Of a stretch of 64,000 nucleotides of DNA, positions 9,101-17,088 are shown piece after piece. Numbering within the stretch: the stretch's first letter is position 1; each line of letters begins with the position of its first letter. Source of the stretch: Actinomycetota bacterium (lineage in GTDB: Bacteria > Actinomycetota > Thermoleophilia > Miltoncostaeales > Miltoncostaeaceae); assembly GCA_020636905.1 (NCBI GenBank), contig JACJWX010000025.1, positions 106,591-170,590 on the forward strand. The letters run 5' to 3'. The notes below the pieces were generated by a model, which worked only from the letters and a program-made list of their open reading frames with translations, made no database searches and was not told the origin of the DNA. A program made the position numbers and the translations under genes.

Positions 9101-11665
9101 GAGCGTCTCGTGGAGCTCGCTGCGAAGCGCGGGCGCCATGTGTTCGGCGTCACCGGTCAGCGCGTCCAGCAGCGCCGCGATGACCGGGAACTGGACGCCC
9201 ACCCGCTCCAGCGACAGGTAGATGCGGTGCGCCGACGTCGCCAGCTCGGGCGTCCGCTCGCTGATCTCGTCGATTCCGTAGTGCGCCAGCGCGCGCTGCA
9301 GCGCGCGCCGGGTGGGAGCGGGGACGCCCTCGTGCTCGGCGTTCAGCGAGCGGAGGTAGTGATGGAAGTGCTCGCGCGGGCTGTGGACCTGCTCTTCGGT
9401 CAGGAGCTCGGCTTCGGCCGGCGGTCGATTGCGGGCCAGCTCGGCCAGATCGACGAAAACGCGCAGCGCGTGGAGCTGTTCGCGGATGATCAGCGGATCT
9501 CCGACGCCGGCCTCCTCACGGATGACGCGCAGGCCGTCGACCAGCTTCCTGGCGTCGTCACCTGCGATGTCGAACCCGAGCAGCAGACTGCGGATGGCAC
9601 CGAAGACGGCGCGTCGACGCCGCGGCCCCGAGGGAGACTCACCCGGGTGGGTCAGGGCGTCGAAGGCCAGTCGCGGCACGTCCCAGGTCTCTTCGGATGA
9701 GACGACGCCCTCGAGCCGCAGCAACGGCGCGCCGGCGTTGACCTGGATGCCGCCGGTGACGAGGACGTCGGTCACCACGCCGTCGAATGCCGCCGTGACC
9801 GTGGACTCCATCTTCATCGACTCGATCACGGCGACCGGGTCTCCGGCGCGGACCACGTCGCCGGCGCTGACGCTCACCGACACCACCACCGCCGGCGCGG
9901 GCGAGCGCACGAGTCCCCCCTCGTCGCGTGAGATCCGATGCGCGAAGCCGTCCACCTCGAGCACGTGGTCGGGTGCGTGGAACGCCGAGACCACGCGATG
10001 GACCGCGTCGCCCACGCGCACTCGTGACACGAACCGGCCGAGCCGTTCGACCACCACGTCCGCCCCGCCGTCCGCGCCGGTCACGCGGTAGTTCTTGGGC
10101 CCGGTCCTCGCCACGTGCAGCCGGTAGAGGTGGGTCCGGTGACGCAGCTCGACCAGATGTCCGGTCTCGTCGCTCGTCTCCGGCCTGCCGCGCTGCGCGG
10201 TGGCGTAGAAGTGCTCCTGTTCCAGCCGCTCCTCGGTCTCATACGCATCGACCGCGGCTGACAGCACGGCGACGTCGGCGTACCGGTCCGGATGCAGCTC
10301 GCCGTTGCCCGCGAGGCGGTCCAGCCAGGCCGTGTCCGCGGTGCCCTGGACCATTTCCGGACGACCCAGAATGTCGAGCAGGAACGCGCGGTTGGTGGTG
10401 CCTCCTTCGACCACGACGGCCATTTCCTGGAGCGCGCACATCAACCGCGCCCGGGCCTCGTCCCGATCGACGCCCCAGGCCACGACCTTGGCGATCATGG
10501 AGTCGTACTCGGGCGGGATGTCGTCGCCCTCGGCGAGCCCGGTGTCCACGCGCACCCCCGGACCGGTCGGGATGCTCAGCAGCTGCACACGGCCCGGCGC
10601 GGGAGCAAACCCCCGCTGGGGGTCCTCGGCGTTCAACCGCGCCTCGATGGCGTGGCCCCGCCCGCTCGGACGCTCGCCCGCCAGGTGGCCGCCCATGGCC
10701 ACCTCGATCTGCATCTTGACCAGGTCGAGTCCGGTGACCTTCTCGGTGACGGGATGCTCGACCTGCAGCCGGGGGTTGACCTCCAGGAACGTGAAGGCCC
10801 CCGTCGCGGGGTCCAGCAGGAACTCGACGGTCCCGGCGTTCTTGTACCCGACGGCGTTGACCAGGGCGACCGCCGCGTCGCTGAGCGCCGCTTCGAGTTC
10901 CGGGGTGATCCCCGGGGCCCACGACTCCTCGATGACCTTCTGGCTACGGCGCTGCACCGAGCAGTCGCGGATTCCGACCGGCCAGGCCTGCCCGTGGCCG
11001 TCGGCCATGATCTGGACCTCGACGTGCCGCGCGCCCTCGATGACGCGCTCCATGAGGACCCGGTCGTCCCGGAAGGCGCTGCGGGCCTCGGCGCGCGCCC
11101 TGGCAATCGCGGGCAGCAGTTCGTCCTCGGACAGCACCTTGCGGATGCCGCGGCCGCCGCCGCCGGCGGCCGCTTTGATCATGAGCGGATAGCCGATCCG
11201 GGCGCCGTGGGCGATCGCGTCGACCTCGTCGGTGACCGCCCCGCCACTCCACGGGGCCACCGGGACGCCCACTTCTTCGGCGAGCTGCTTCGCCGCAATC
11301 TTGTCCCCGAGCCGCCGCATGACGTCTCCGGACGGGCCGATGAAGACCACGCCGAGACGGTCGCACAGGTCGACGAACGCCGGATCCTCGGCCACGAATC
11401 CCCAACCGACCCACGCCGCCTCGGCGCCGGTCTCGACCAGCGCCCGTTCGAGTTCGGCGTGGTCGAGGTAGGGGTTCTCGATCCCGCTGCCGCCGATCCG
11501 AAAGGCCTCGTCCGCCTCGCGGACGAACGTCGCGGTCCGCTCGGCCTGGGTGTGCAACGCAATCGTGCGGATGTCCCAGTCGCGCTCGTGGTTCAGTTCG
11601 TGTGCAGCGCGAATGACCCGTCGTGCGGGCTCGCCCCGATTGATGATCGCTACCCGAAGTTCCAT
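6188..11665 (-). CDS. Single-chain multidomain acyl-CoA carboxylase (BC-BCCP-CT)
   Basis: An 1825-residue fusion. Residues 1-455 are biotin carboxylase, with the ATP-grasp glycine loop AGGGGRG (167-173) and the EVNPRLQVEH block near 295-304. Residues 585-652 are a biotin carrier domain with ESMKM, biotinyl Lys about 618. The long middle region resembles the central part of multidomain acetyl-CoA carboxylases. The last third is a carboxyltransferase with RPLVVLANLTGFDGSPE, RYHGGAFVVFS and YASVIGGAPAAAVVF segments. It should carboxylate acetyl- or propionyl-CoA in the cytosol. I chose ATG 11665 (MELRVAIINRGEPARR) because the family starts there; another start at 11692 adds nine basic residues. 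It diverges from the KAS III gene. Confidence 0.9.
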   Translation of the reverse strand: MELRVAIINRGEPARRVIRAAHELNHERDWDIRTIALHTQAERTATFVREADEAFRIGGSGIENPYLDHAELERALVETGAEAAWVGWGFVAEDPAFVDLCDRLGVVFIGPSGDVMRRLGDKIAAKQLAEEVGVPVAPWSGGAVTDEVDAIAHGARIGYPLMIKAAAGGGGRGIRKVLSEDELLPAIARARAEARSAFRDDRVLMERVIEGARHVEVQIMADGHGQAWPVGIRDCSVQRRSQKVIEESWAPGITPELEAALSDAAVALVNAVGYKNAGTVEFLLDPATGAFTFLEVNPRLQVEHPVTEKVTGLDLVKMQIEVAMGGHLAGERPSGRGHAIEARLNAEDPQRGFAPAPGRVQLLSIPTGPGVRVDTGLAEGDDIPPEYDSMIAKVVAWGVDRDEARARLMCALQEMAVVVEGGTTNRAFLLDILGRPEMVQGTADTAWLDRLAGNGELHPDRYADVAVLSAAVDAYETEERLEQEHFYATAQRGRPETSDETGHLVELRHRTHLYRLHVARTGPKNYRVTGADGGADVVVERLGRFVSRVRVGDAVHRVVSAFHAPDHVLEVDGFAHRISRDEGGLVRSPAPAVVVSVSVSAGDVVRAGDPVAVIESMKMESTVTAAFDGVVTDVLVTGGIQVNAGAPLLRLEGVVSSEETWDVPRLAFDALTHPGESPSGPRRRRAVFGAIRSLLLGFDIAGDDARKLVDGLRVIREEAGVGDPLIIREQLHALRVFVDLAELARNRPPAEAELLTEEQVHSPREHFHHYLRSLNAEHEGVPAPTRRALQRALAHYGIDEISERTPELATSAHRIYLSLERVGVQFPVIAALLDALTGDAEHMAPALRSELHETLSRMVVATQLRHPAIGEMARGARYATFDRPLIAAGREATYDRARTALNGLADDPGNTEHMAVLVELPQPLMPLLGPRLSANGGLTVEPLLEALTRRHYRIRDLHDVVVGSRDGVQMVTGAYTRPGHLVSLVAMLTDQKHLESTLRSAAQQASESSTDGHDVVIDIYVHWPGEKAPDAKAAMIERAIAAAGFPRTVSRLVVSPAAPDGTASHFTFRRDDDGALAEERATRGMHPMIARRLRFWRLNPFEVERIESTGDTYAFRCVTPGAPRDERFVALAEVRNLTEVRDDAGTLITLPELEHALADSLEAIRRAQVSRPQRSRPLGNHVLLYVWPPITFPVQELTALARRLAPMTEGLGLEEVLVCGSSASEGAEAGDVALRFAYRPGSGVTVGFTSTPSQPLSTQDDYNQKVLAARRRGTVYPYELANLLAGVGGSFEELDLDDEGQLAPVDRAPGGNSAGIVAGLATTPTDKYPEGVRRVVLIGDPTKSLGSVSEPECARIMAAIDMADRERIPVEWFALSSGARISRDTGTENMDWVSRVLRRIINFTQDGGEINVVVAGINVGAQPYWNAEATMLMHTRGILVMTPDSAMVLTGKQALDYSGGVSADDNFGIGGYDRIMGPNGQAQYWAPHLAGACELLFEYYDHTYVAPGEDAPRRAETSDPLDRDVRPFPHNHPESDFTTVGDIFSADRNPERKKPFDIRTVIRAVSDQDHDLLERWRDLGDGDTVVVMDGHLGGYPVMMLGIESRNIPRRQFVPADGPDQWTAGTLFPVSSRKAARAINAASGNRPLVVLANLTGFDGSPESLRKRQLEYGAEIGRAIVNFDGPIVFCVVSRYHGGAFVVFSAALNERMEVLAVEGSYASVIGGAPAAAVVFAGDVKARTEADQRIVDAVARLEDADGVERSRLSQELAELRIRVRSEKLGEVADEFDNIHSVERARDVGSVHAIIPANELRPRLIDAVERGLAG

Positions 11666-11799
11666 GAGCCGACGGTACCGCCGCCGCGACACACAGCGCT
11701 ACGGTGCGACGGTCACCTTGGTGGCGAGCGCCACTATTTCGTCCGATGATCGGGGAGGTAGTTTGAGGCGGATACGTCACCGGGGCTCGGGGAGGATTC

Positions 11800-13758
11800 T
11801 TGACCAAGCCATTCGTCATCAACAGCCATGGACGCATGGTTTTCCCATCGAACTTCCATCCTGAGCTCGACTTCAGTTGCATGGAGAGCACTGAGCAGCT
11901 CGAAGCCGTCGTGCGCCGCGACTTCGAAGCGAAGGCGCCAACAGGCACGGACATCCTCGACAAAGTCAACGCCGGGGCGTACCGATCGCGCGCCGAGCTG
12001 CTTCGCGACCTCGCGCTGAACCTCTTCTGGTCGAACCGGTTCGTTCTGACCATGTACGAGAAGCGTCCCACCAGGTGGCGCGACGTTCCCCGGCACCGTC
12101 AGGACATCTTCCTCCCGGGCCTCGTCCGCTGGGTGGATGGCGAGACCAAGGTGGCGGCCGTCCAGCGCGGGTACGAATCGCTCCCGGCAACCTGGGACGA
12201 AACGGCGGAACAGCGCATCTTCGACCTGCTCTTCGAGGTCTACCGACACAAGCGCCACCACGCGTCGGAGCTGTCCCCCATCAAGCACACGGTGCAGGAG
12301 GGCTTCGACAACCCGGACTTCCTGACGTACTGCCTGTCGAGCTACGACCCCGACTTCCCGGTGTTCACCGAGCAGGAGATCATCGACTGCAGTGAGGAGC
12401 AGCCGGAGCTCGAGGCGCTGATGCGCATGGCCATGGTGCAGCACAACCAGTACCCCTGGGCCCGCGACGCCATGGACCTCAAGCATCCCGCCGACATGCT
12501 GGACGACGATTTCGCGGTGCTGCTGGTGCCCCGCACGAGCGCGGTACGCGACTTCGTCGATCGTGTCCGCTCCGGAAACGGCAAGTCGCCCGACCTGCGT
12601 CACTTCAGCCCGACGGTGACCGCCACGAAGCCGAGCTGGCCGGTCAACCCGCTGTCGGTCGCTGACGAGTTCAGCGTCCAGGCGCGCATCGAGTCGCTGG
12701 CGGTCTACAAGGGCGAGCACCTGTGCCGGAACGAGGACCTCATCCGGAATGCCGCGTACAGCTGGTCGCCGATGTCCGCTGACGAGATCTCCGACAAGAC
12801 CGGCATCGAGCAGCGCAACTACACCGAACTCGCACTCGAGGACATGTCGCTCCACGCGGCGCGAGCGGCGCTCGACGCCACCGACCATGGGCCCGAGGAC
12901 ATCGCGGCCGTCCTGTTCTGCACGTGCACCAGCACCCGCCTGATCCCGTCGGTCGCCACCTGGCTCTCCGGCGAACTGGGCATCTTCCAGACCAACGGAT
13001 CGTTCGACATCATCGCGGCCTGCGCCGGGTTCCCGTACGGCGTCGCCGAGGCCACCCGGATGCTGCAGCACGTGAAGGCGCCCATCCTGCTGGTCTGCGC
13101 CGAAAAGTTCTCGGACAAGATCGGCAACGTGCGACCGTCACGGATGATCTTCGGCGACGGCGCGTCCGCCATGGTCATCTCGCCCGCCGCCGAAGGTGAG
13201 CAGGGAGACGTCGAGTACCTCCAGCAGTACGCGAGCGGCCCGGTCAGCGAGGTCAACTCGATCATCTGGCCCAACGCCGAGTTCGACAACGACATCACGG
13301 TGTGGGGTCCCGAGGTGAAGTCGCTGGTGGCCCGATACCTCACGCAGATGATGGAGGAGCTGCAGCGGCTCCCGGGTGCGAACGGCGATGCCACGCTGCT
13401 GGAATCCATCGACGTGGTGGTCCCCCACCAGGCCAACCGCACCATGGTCGTCGACCTCGCCACCGCGGCCGGGATGGATGAGGGGATCCTCTACTTCAAC
13501 ATCGACCGCGTCGGCAACGTCTCGGCCGCGAGCATCCCGATCGCCATCTACGACGCGGTGCAGGACGGGGTCATCGACCGGCCCATGCGGGTGTTCGCCC
13601 CCGGGTTCGGCGCGGGCGCGGTCGGCGGCTACGCGGTGATCAGGATCGACCCGGCGATCGTGGTGTCCGACCCCGACCAGATCGACGACGTCTCGCGCGG
13701 GCAACGCATGCCGGTTCCCTCCAGCGGCGTCGACAGCGTCCGCGAGGCCTTCGGCTAG
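11800..13758 (+). CDS. KAS III (FabH)-like condensing enzyme with a long N-terminal extra domain
   Basis: A 652-residue protein. Residues about 295-640 are a thiolase-fold ketoacyl-ACP synthase III domain with an apparent Cys-His-Asn triad: C408 (AACAG), H543 (VPHQAN) and N573 (GNVSAAS). The first ~290 residues form an unrecognised conserved-looking domain with many His, Trp and Arg residues (e.g. KRPTRWRDVPR, HKRHH). TTG 11800 follows GGAGG five bases upstream, so this rare start looks genuine; ATG 11836 is the alternative. The gene faces the PHA cluster across a short hairpin and diverges from the acyl-CoA carboxylase that makes malonyl-CoA. A role supplying acyl chains for lipid or PHA is inference. 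Confidence 0.85.
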   Translation: MTKPFVINSHGRMVFPSNFHPELDFSCMESTEQLEAVVRRDFEAKAPTGTDILDKVNAGAYRSRAELLRDLALNLFWSNRFVLTMYEKRPTRWRDVPRHRQDIFLPGLVRWVDGETKVAAVQRGYESLPATWDETAEQRIFDLLFEVYRHKRHHASELSPIKHTVQEGFDNPDFLTYCLSSYDPDFPVFTEQEIIDCSEEQPELEALMRMAMVQHNQYPWARDAMDLKHPADMLDDDFAVLLVPRTSAVRDFVDRVRSGNGKSPDLRHFSPTVTATKPSWPVNPLSVADEFSVQARIESLAVYKGEHLCRNEDLIRNAAYSWSPMSADEISDKTGIEQRNYTELALEDMSLHAARAALDATDHGPEDIAAVLFCTCTSTRLIPSVATWLSGELGIFQTNGSFDIIAACAGFPYGVAEATRMLQHVKAPILLVCAEKFSDKIGNVRPSRMIFGDGASAMVISPAAEGEQGDVEYLQQYASGPVSEVNSIIWPNAEFDNDITVWGPEVKSLVARYLTQMMEELQRLPGANGDATLLESIDVVVPHQANRTMVVDLATAAGMDEGILYFNIDRVGNVSAASIPIAIYDAVQDGVIDRPMRVFAPGFGAGAVGGYAVIRIDPAIVVSDPDQIDDVSRGQRMPVPSSGVDSVREAFG

Positions 13759-13770
13759 GAGTCACCTCGA

Positions 13771-13805
13771 ACGGCGGCGGCCGGCGCTCGGAGCGCCGCC
13801 GCCGT
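13771..13805. terminator. Bidirectional hairpin between convergent genes
   Basis: An 11-bp GC-only inverted repeat (arms 13771-13781 and 13795-13805) sits between the stop of the KAS III gene and the stop of the XRE gene. There is no T-tract on either strand, so it is a candidate hairpin terminator by position and pairing only. Confidence 0.5.
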
Positions 13806-14188
13806 CATTCGCTACTGGAGCCGAAGCTCTTGAGCACCGCCAGCAGCGCGTCGCGCTGGGCGGGGGTGAGCGTGGGGTCGCGTCGGATCGCCGCCTCGGC
13901 GGAGATCTCGGGCTCCTGCCTGGCGGTGTCGGCGTCATCGTCTCCGCCGTCGTCACCGAGACCGGCTTCGGCGAGCATCGACTCCACCGGCACGCCCAGC
14001 GCCCGGGCGATCTGGGTCACCGACCGCATCGAGGGATGGTGCATCCCCCGCTCGAGCTGACTCAGGTACGCGTTGGAGAGGTCACTCAACGCCGCAAGCT
14101 CGCGAAGCGAGAGATTCGCGAGCTTGCGTTGAGCGTGGATGAAGCGGCCAAGTGCTTCCACCTGGCCGCTCCAGGGATCGTCGGCCAT
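13805..14188 (-). CDS. XRE-family helix-turn-helix regulator (putative PHA regulator)
   Basis: A 127-residue protein. Residues about 12-72 form a Cro/C1-type HTH: LSLRELAALSDLSNAYLSQLERGMHHP, then the family SVTQIARALGV segment. An acidic linker (Asp/Gly-rich, 77-90) leads to a small C-terminal segment ending in LTPAQRDALLAVLKSF. It lies 15 bases after the phasin gene and is the last gene of the PHA run, probably transcribed from the phasin promoter. It is the nearest candidate to bind the repeated element at 14556-14585, but that is inference. A C-terminal segment sensing polymer or precursor is possible, not shown. Confidence 0.85.
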   Translation of the reverse strand: MADDPWSGQVEALGRFIHAQRKLANLSLRELAALSDLSNAYLSQLERGMHHPSMRSVTQIARALGVPVESMLAEAGLGDDGGDDDADTARQEPEISAEAAIRRDPTLTPAQRDALLAVLKSFGSSSE

Positions 14189-14203
14189 TGCCGTGACCCG
14201 TTG

Positions 14204-14509
14204 TTACTTGGCGACCGGCGCCTCGACCGGGGTGGTCTTGACGACGTTCTGCGTCACCTTGATCAGCTCCTCGGCGAACTTGCGCTGCGAGCCCATGATC
14301 TGGTCCGCGAAGTCGAACGTGTTCTTGACGAGGTCCTGCGGGCTGGGCATGGCGGCCAGCACGGGGACGGCCGGACGGTCGGGCGCGGCGTTCTCGACGG
14401 CCTTCGCCCAGTTCTGGACGGCCTCGACGGCGGTGTCCTGGCTCTGGCGAAGCAGATCGAGGGTCTTCTCCTGCGCGGCGACAGCGTACTCGAGGGGATT
14501 CGTGCTCAT
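14204..14509 (-). CDS. Phasin-like PHA granule protein
   Basis: A 101-residue, mostly helical protein without a signal peptide. Its pattern (QEKTLDLLRQSQDTAVEAVQNWAKAVE, then FDFADQIMGSQRKFAEELIKVTQNV) resembles phasins, which coat PHA granules with amphipathic helices. AAGGAG lies eight bases upstream of the ATG. It has its own strong promoter at 14563-14592 and follows the class I synthase gene on the same strand. Phasins are usually the most abundant granule protein, which fits a dedicated regulated promoter. Family identity rests on composition and context rather than a strict motif. Confidence 0.82.
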   Translation of the reverse strand: MSTNPLEYAVAAQEKTLDLLRQSQDTAVEAVQNWAKAVENAAPDRPAVPVLAAMPSPQDLVKNTFDFADQIMGSQRKFAEELIKVTQNVVKTTPVEAPVAK

Positions 14510-14555
14510 GGCTGGGGCTCCTTGCGATTCGTGTGCGAGACGAAGTGTGTGTGTG

Positions 14556-14585
14556 CCTGCTCACTATAGTACGCACCTGCTCACT
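14556..14585 (-). promoter_or_regulatory. Two exact direct repeats AGTGAGCAGG (20-bp period) over the phasin promoter
   Basis: Read on the minus strand, AGTGAGCAGG occurs at 14585-14576 and again at 14565-14556, exactly 20 bp apart. One copy lies in the -35/-10 spacer and the other overlaps the -10 end. This is about two helical turns, as expected for a dimeric repressor bound on one face. The likely binder is the XRE protein or the PhaQ-like PadR; neither is proven. Confidence 0.6.
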
Positions 14586-14592
14586 GTGTCAA
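14563..14592 (-). promoter_or_regulatory. Sigma-70-type promoter of the phasin gene
   Basis: On the minus strand a perfect TTGACA (-35, 14592-14587) is followed after 18 bp by TATAGT (-10, 14568-14563), about 55 bases upstream of the phasin ATG. This is the best consensus promoter I can see in the window. Confidence 0.7.
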
Positions 14593-14614
14593 ACGGCGGG
14601 TACGCTCCAGGCGC

Positions 14615-16333
14615 CTATTTCTCCAGAACGTATGACCCGGGCGCGGCCTCGATCGGCGGGTGGACGTCGCCGCCCATCGGCGGCGGCGCGACACGGTCGC
14701 CCGATCGCGTGGACATCCACTCCGCCCAGTGCTCCCACCAGCTGCCCTCGTGCTGCGTGGACGCCTCGAGCCAGTCGTGGGCCTCAGCGGGATGCTCGTG
14801 GTTGGTCCGATACCAGGCCTTGGGGCTGGGCGGATTGACGATGCCTGCGATGTGACCCGACGAGGAAAGCACGAACTCGACGTCGGCCGCGGGGAGGATC
14901 TGGGTGCTGATGTAGCTCCCGTCCCACAGGGCGATGTGGTCCTGGATCGCGGCGACGATGTAGGTGTCGTTGGTGATGGTGCTGAGGTCGAGCGGGACTT
15001 CGTCGAGCACCATCTCGCCCCGGCTCAGCTGGTTGGCGAGGTAGCAGGTGCGCAGGTAGAAGCCGTGCATGTTCGACGGCATCCGGGTGCTGTCGCCGTT
15101 CCAGTGCAGGATGTCGAAGGCCGCGGGCTCCTCGCCCATGAGCCAGTTGTTCACGACGTAGCCCCACACCAGGTCGTTCGAGCGCATGAAGGTGAAGATC
15201 CCCATCATCTCCGACGCCTCGAGGTAGCCCCGCTCCTCCATGCGCCGCTCGAGCCGCTCCACCGACGCGCGGTCGGTGAAGGCACCCAGGCGACCGGGCT
15301 TGCTGAAGTCCACGAGCGTGTTGAGCAGCGTCGCGTTGTTGACGCGGTCCTCGCCCTTCGAGGCCAGGTAGGCCAGCAGTGCTGCGGTGAGCGTTCCGCC
15401 CAGACACAGGCCGACGATGTTGACCTTCTCCGAGCCGGTGATGTCGCGGATGACGTCCATGGCGTCGAGCGGACCGCGAAGCAGGTAGTCGTCGAGTCGC
15501 ACGTCGCGGTCCCCGGCATGCGGGTTGCGGTAGCTCATGACGAACACCGTGTGACCGTGCGAGACCGCCCATTCGACGAAGCTGCGACCGGGCGAGAGGT
15601 CCATGATGTAGTACTTGTTGATCCACGGAGGGCTCAGCAGCAACGGCGTCGCGTAGACGGTGTCCGTGGTGGGTGCGTACTGGATGAGCTCCATCAGCTC
15701 GTTCCGGTAGACCACCTGTCCGGGGGTCACCGCAAGGTTGCGCCCCACCTCGAAGGCGTCCTTCGGCACCTGCCGCGGCATGCCCTCGTTGTTGACGACG
15801 TCGTCGAGGAAGTTGTGGAACCCCTTCGCGACGCTGACGCCGCCGGTGTCGAAGGCCTTCTTGAGCGCCGACGGGTTGGTGAGCAGGTTGTTCGTCGGCG
15901 AGGCCGCGTCGATCACCATGTCTGCCAGGAACGCCATGCGATGGTCGGTCGTGTCGTCGAGTTCGGTGCTGCTGAGCACGTCCTGGATGAAGCGCCCTGA
16001 GAGCAGGTAGGCCTGCATGAGCCCGAACAGGGCCGGGTTCTCGTTCCAGGCGGGATCACCGAAGCGGCGGTCCTTGCCCCCGGCCGCGATCGCCGGTGGC
16101 GTCTCGTCGCCCATCATGCGTGAGGCGGCCGCGTTGAACGCCTCGGTCATGCCCTCCATGTAGCGCATGCCAGCGTGGATCGCGCCCTCGGGGTTGCGCA
16201 TGATCTCGTTCGCGGTCTTCAGCCATGCCTCCCCGAACCCGAGCGGATCGAGGGACTCAGCCGGATCCGATCCGCCGAACGGCGTGTTGGACGACTTCGA
16301 CGATTCGGATGAGGGGCTCACTGGGAACTCCAT
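14615..16333 (-). CDS. phaC: Class I-type poly(3-hydroxyalkanoate) synthase
   Basis: A 572-residue protein, the usual length of class I PHA synthases. The lipase-like box is GLCLGGT with nucleophile Cys310. The catalytic Asp is in AIQDHIALWDG and the His in SSSGHIAGIVNPP. PPWINKYYIMDLSPGRSFVEW is the family signature ahead of the active site. It polymerises (R)-3-hydroxyacyl-CoA on the granule surface with release of CoA. Its start overlaps the end of the SDR gene by 16 bases, so it is translated within the operon. A second, class III-type synthase lies four genes upstream. Confidence 0.95.
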   Translation of the reverse strand: MEFPVSPSSESSKSSNTPFGGSDPAESLDPLGFGEAWLKTANEIMRNPEGAIHAGMRYMEGMTEAFNAAASRMMGDETPPAIAAGGKDRRFGDPAWNENPALFGLMQAYLLSGRFIQDVLSSTELDDTTDHRMAFLADMVIDAASPTNNLLTNPSALKKAFDTGGVSVAKGFHNFLDDVVNNEGMPRQVPKDAFEVGRNLAVTPGQVVYRNELMELIQYAPTTDTVYATPLLLSPPWINKYYIMDLSPGRSFVEWAVSHGHTVFVMSYRNPHAGDRDVRLDDYLLRGPLDAMDVIRDITGSEKVNIVGLCLGGTLTAALLAYLASKGEDRVNNATLLNTLVDFSKPGRLGAFTDRASVERLERRMEERGYLEASEMMGIFTFMRSNDLVWGYVVNNWLMGEEPAAFDILHWNGDSTRMPSNMHGFYLRTCYLANQLSRGEMVLDEVPLDLSTITNDTYIVAAIQDHIALWDGSYISTQILPAADVEFVLSSSGHIAGIVNPPSPKAWYRTNHEHPAEAHDWLEASTQHEGSWWEHWAEWMSTRSGDRVAPPPMGGDVHPPIEAAPGSYVLEK

Positions 16334-17034
16334 TTCGTGGTTTCGATGTGCTGGATCGCCTGCCCGGTCATATCGGCGACGCGATGAACCTGACCATGGT
16401 GGTCAGCGCCTTCCGGGCCGGCCAGGCGGAGCACGAGCCGGCTGATCGTGTCGAGTTCGGCCCGAGCGCCCGTGCCCGGCTCGGTGATGGCGACGGTCGG
16501 CACGATGCAGGCGATGGTCACGCCCGTGCCCTGCAGTTCGTCCGCGAGGTGCGGCGTCAGGGTCGCCTGGGTGGCCATGGTTCCGCTCCCGAGGCCCGGG
16601 GGATCGCCGACCGGCGTGATCCCGATGATGCGTCCATGGCCGTTGCGTTCCATGTGGGTGCGGACCGCCCGAACCATCGAGTACGCCCCCGCCAGGTTGA
16701 TCTCGGCGGCGCGGGCGCGCTGGGCGGGCTCCAGGAGGGACATACTCTCGCTCACCACACCGGCCGCGTTGACGAGGATGTCGAGGCGGCCATGGCGGTC
16801 GAGCACCTCCTCCACGACGCGGTCGCAGTCCTCGGCGAGGTCGAGGTGGCCCTGGTGGATGCTCACACCGTGGGTCCCGTGTTCGACGAAGAATGCTTCA
16901 GCGGCGGTCCAGCTCCGTGCGTATCCCGCCGCGACCCGCGCCCCCGCACCCATAAGCGTCTCGGCGATGGCACGGCCGACGCCGTGCACACCACCGGTGA
17001 CGAGTGCGACCTGTCCGGACAACGTTGATCCCAT
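16318..17034 (-). CDS. Short-chain dehydrogenase/reductase-like protein with degenerate active site
   Basis: A 238-residue SDR. The cofactor loop TGGVHGVG (about 13-20), NAAG and the INL Asn are present. Where PhaB/FabG has ISSV and YxxxK, this protein has ITPV and TMATQ, so the catalytic Ser, Tyr and Lys all appear to be replaced. The region after it is also shortened. By position it sits where phaB (acetoacetyl-CoA reductase) is often found, but it should not reduce acetoacetyl-CoA by the normal mechanism. It may be a regulatory or scaffolding pseudoenzyme. ATG 17034 has GGAGGTG eight bases upstream; GTG 17049 is an alternative. Confidence 0.85.
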   Translation of the reverse strand: MGSTLSGQVALVTGGVHGVGRAIAETLMGAGARVAAGYARSWTAAEAFFVEHGTHGVSIHQGHLDLAEDCDRVVEEVLDRHGRLDILVNAAGVVSESMSLLEPAQRARAAEINLAGAYSMVRAVRTHMERNGHGRIIGITPVGDPPGLGSGTMATQATLTPHLADELQGTGVTIACIVPTVAITEPGTGARAELDTISRLVLRLAGPEGADHHGQVHRVADMTGQAIQHIETTKWSSQ

Positions 17035-17088
17035 GGTATTCACCTCCACCCTCCCGCCGACCTCGTCGGCGGGACTCGTTCTGGCCGG

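Noticed and set aside
6125..9700. Open frame of 1191 codons on the plus strand
   Set aside because: It lies wholly opposite the acyl-CoA carboxylase, is rich in His/Arg/Asp/Val as antisense frames of high-GC genes are, and has no recognisable domain.
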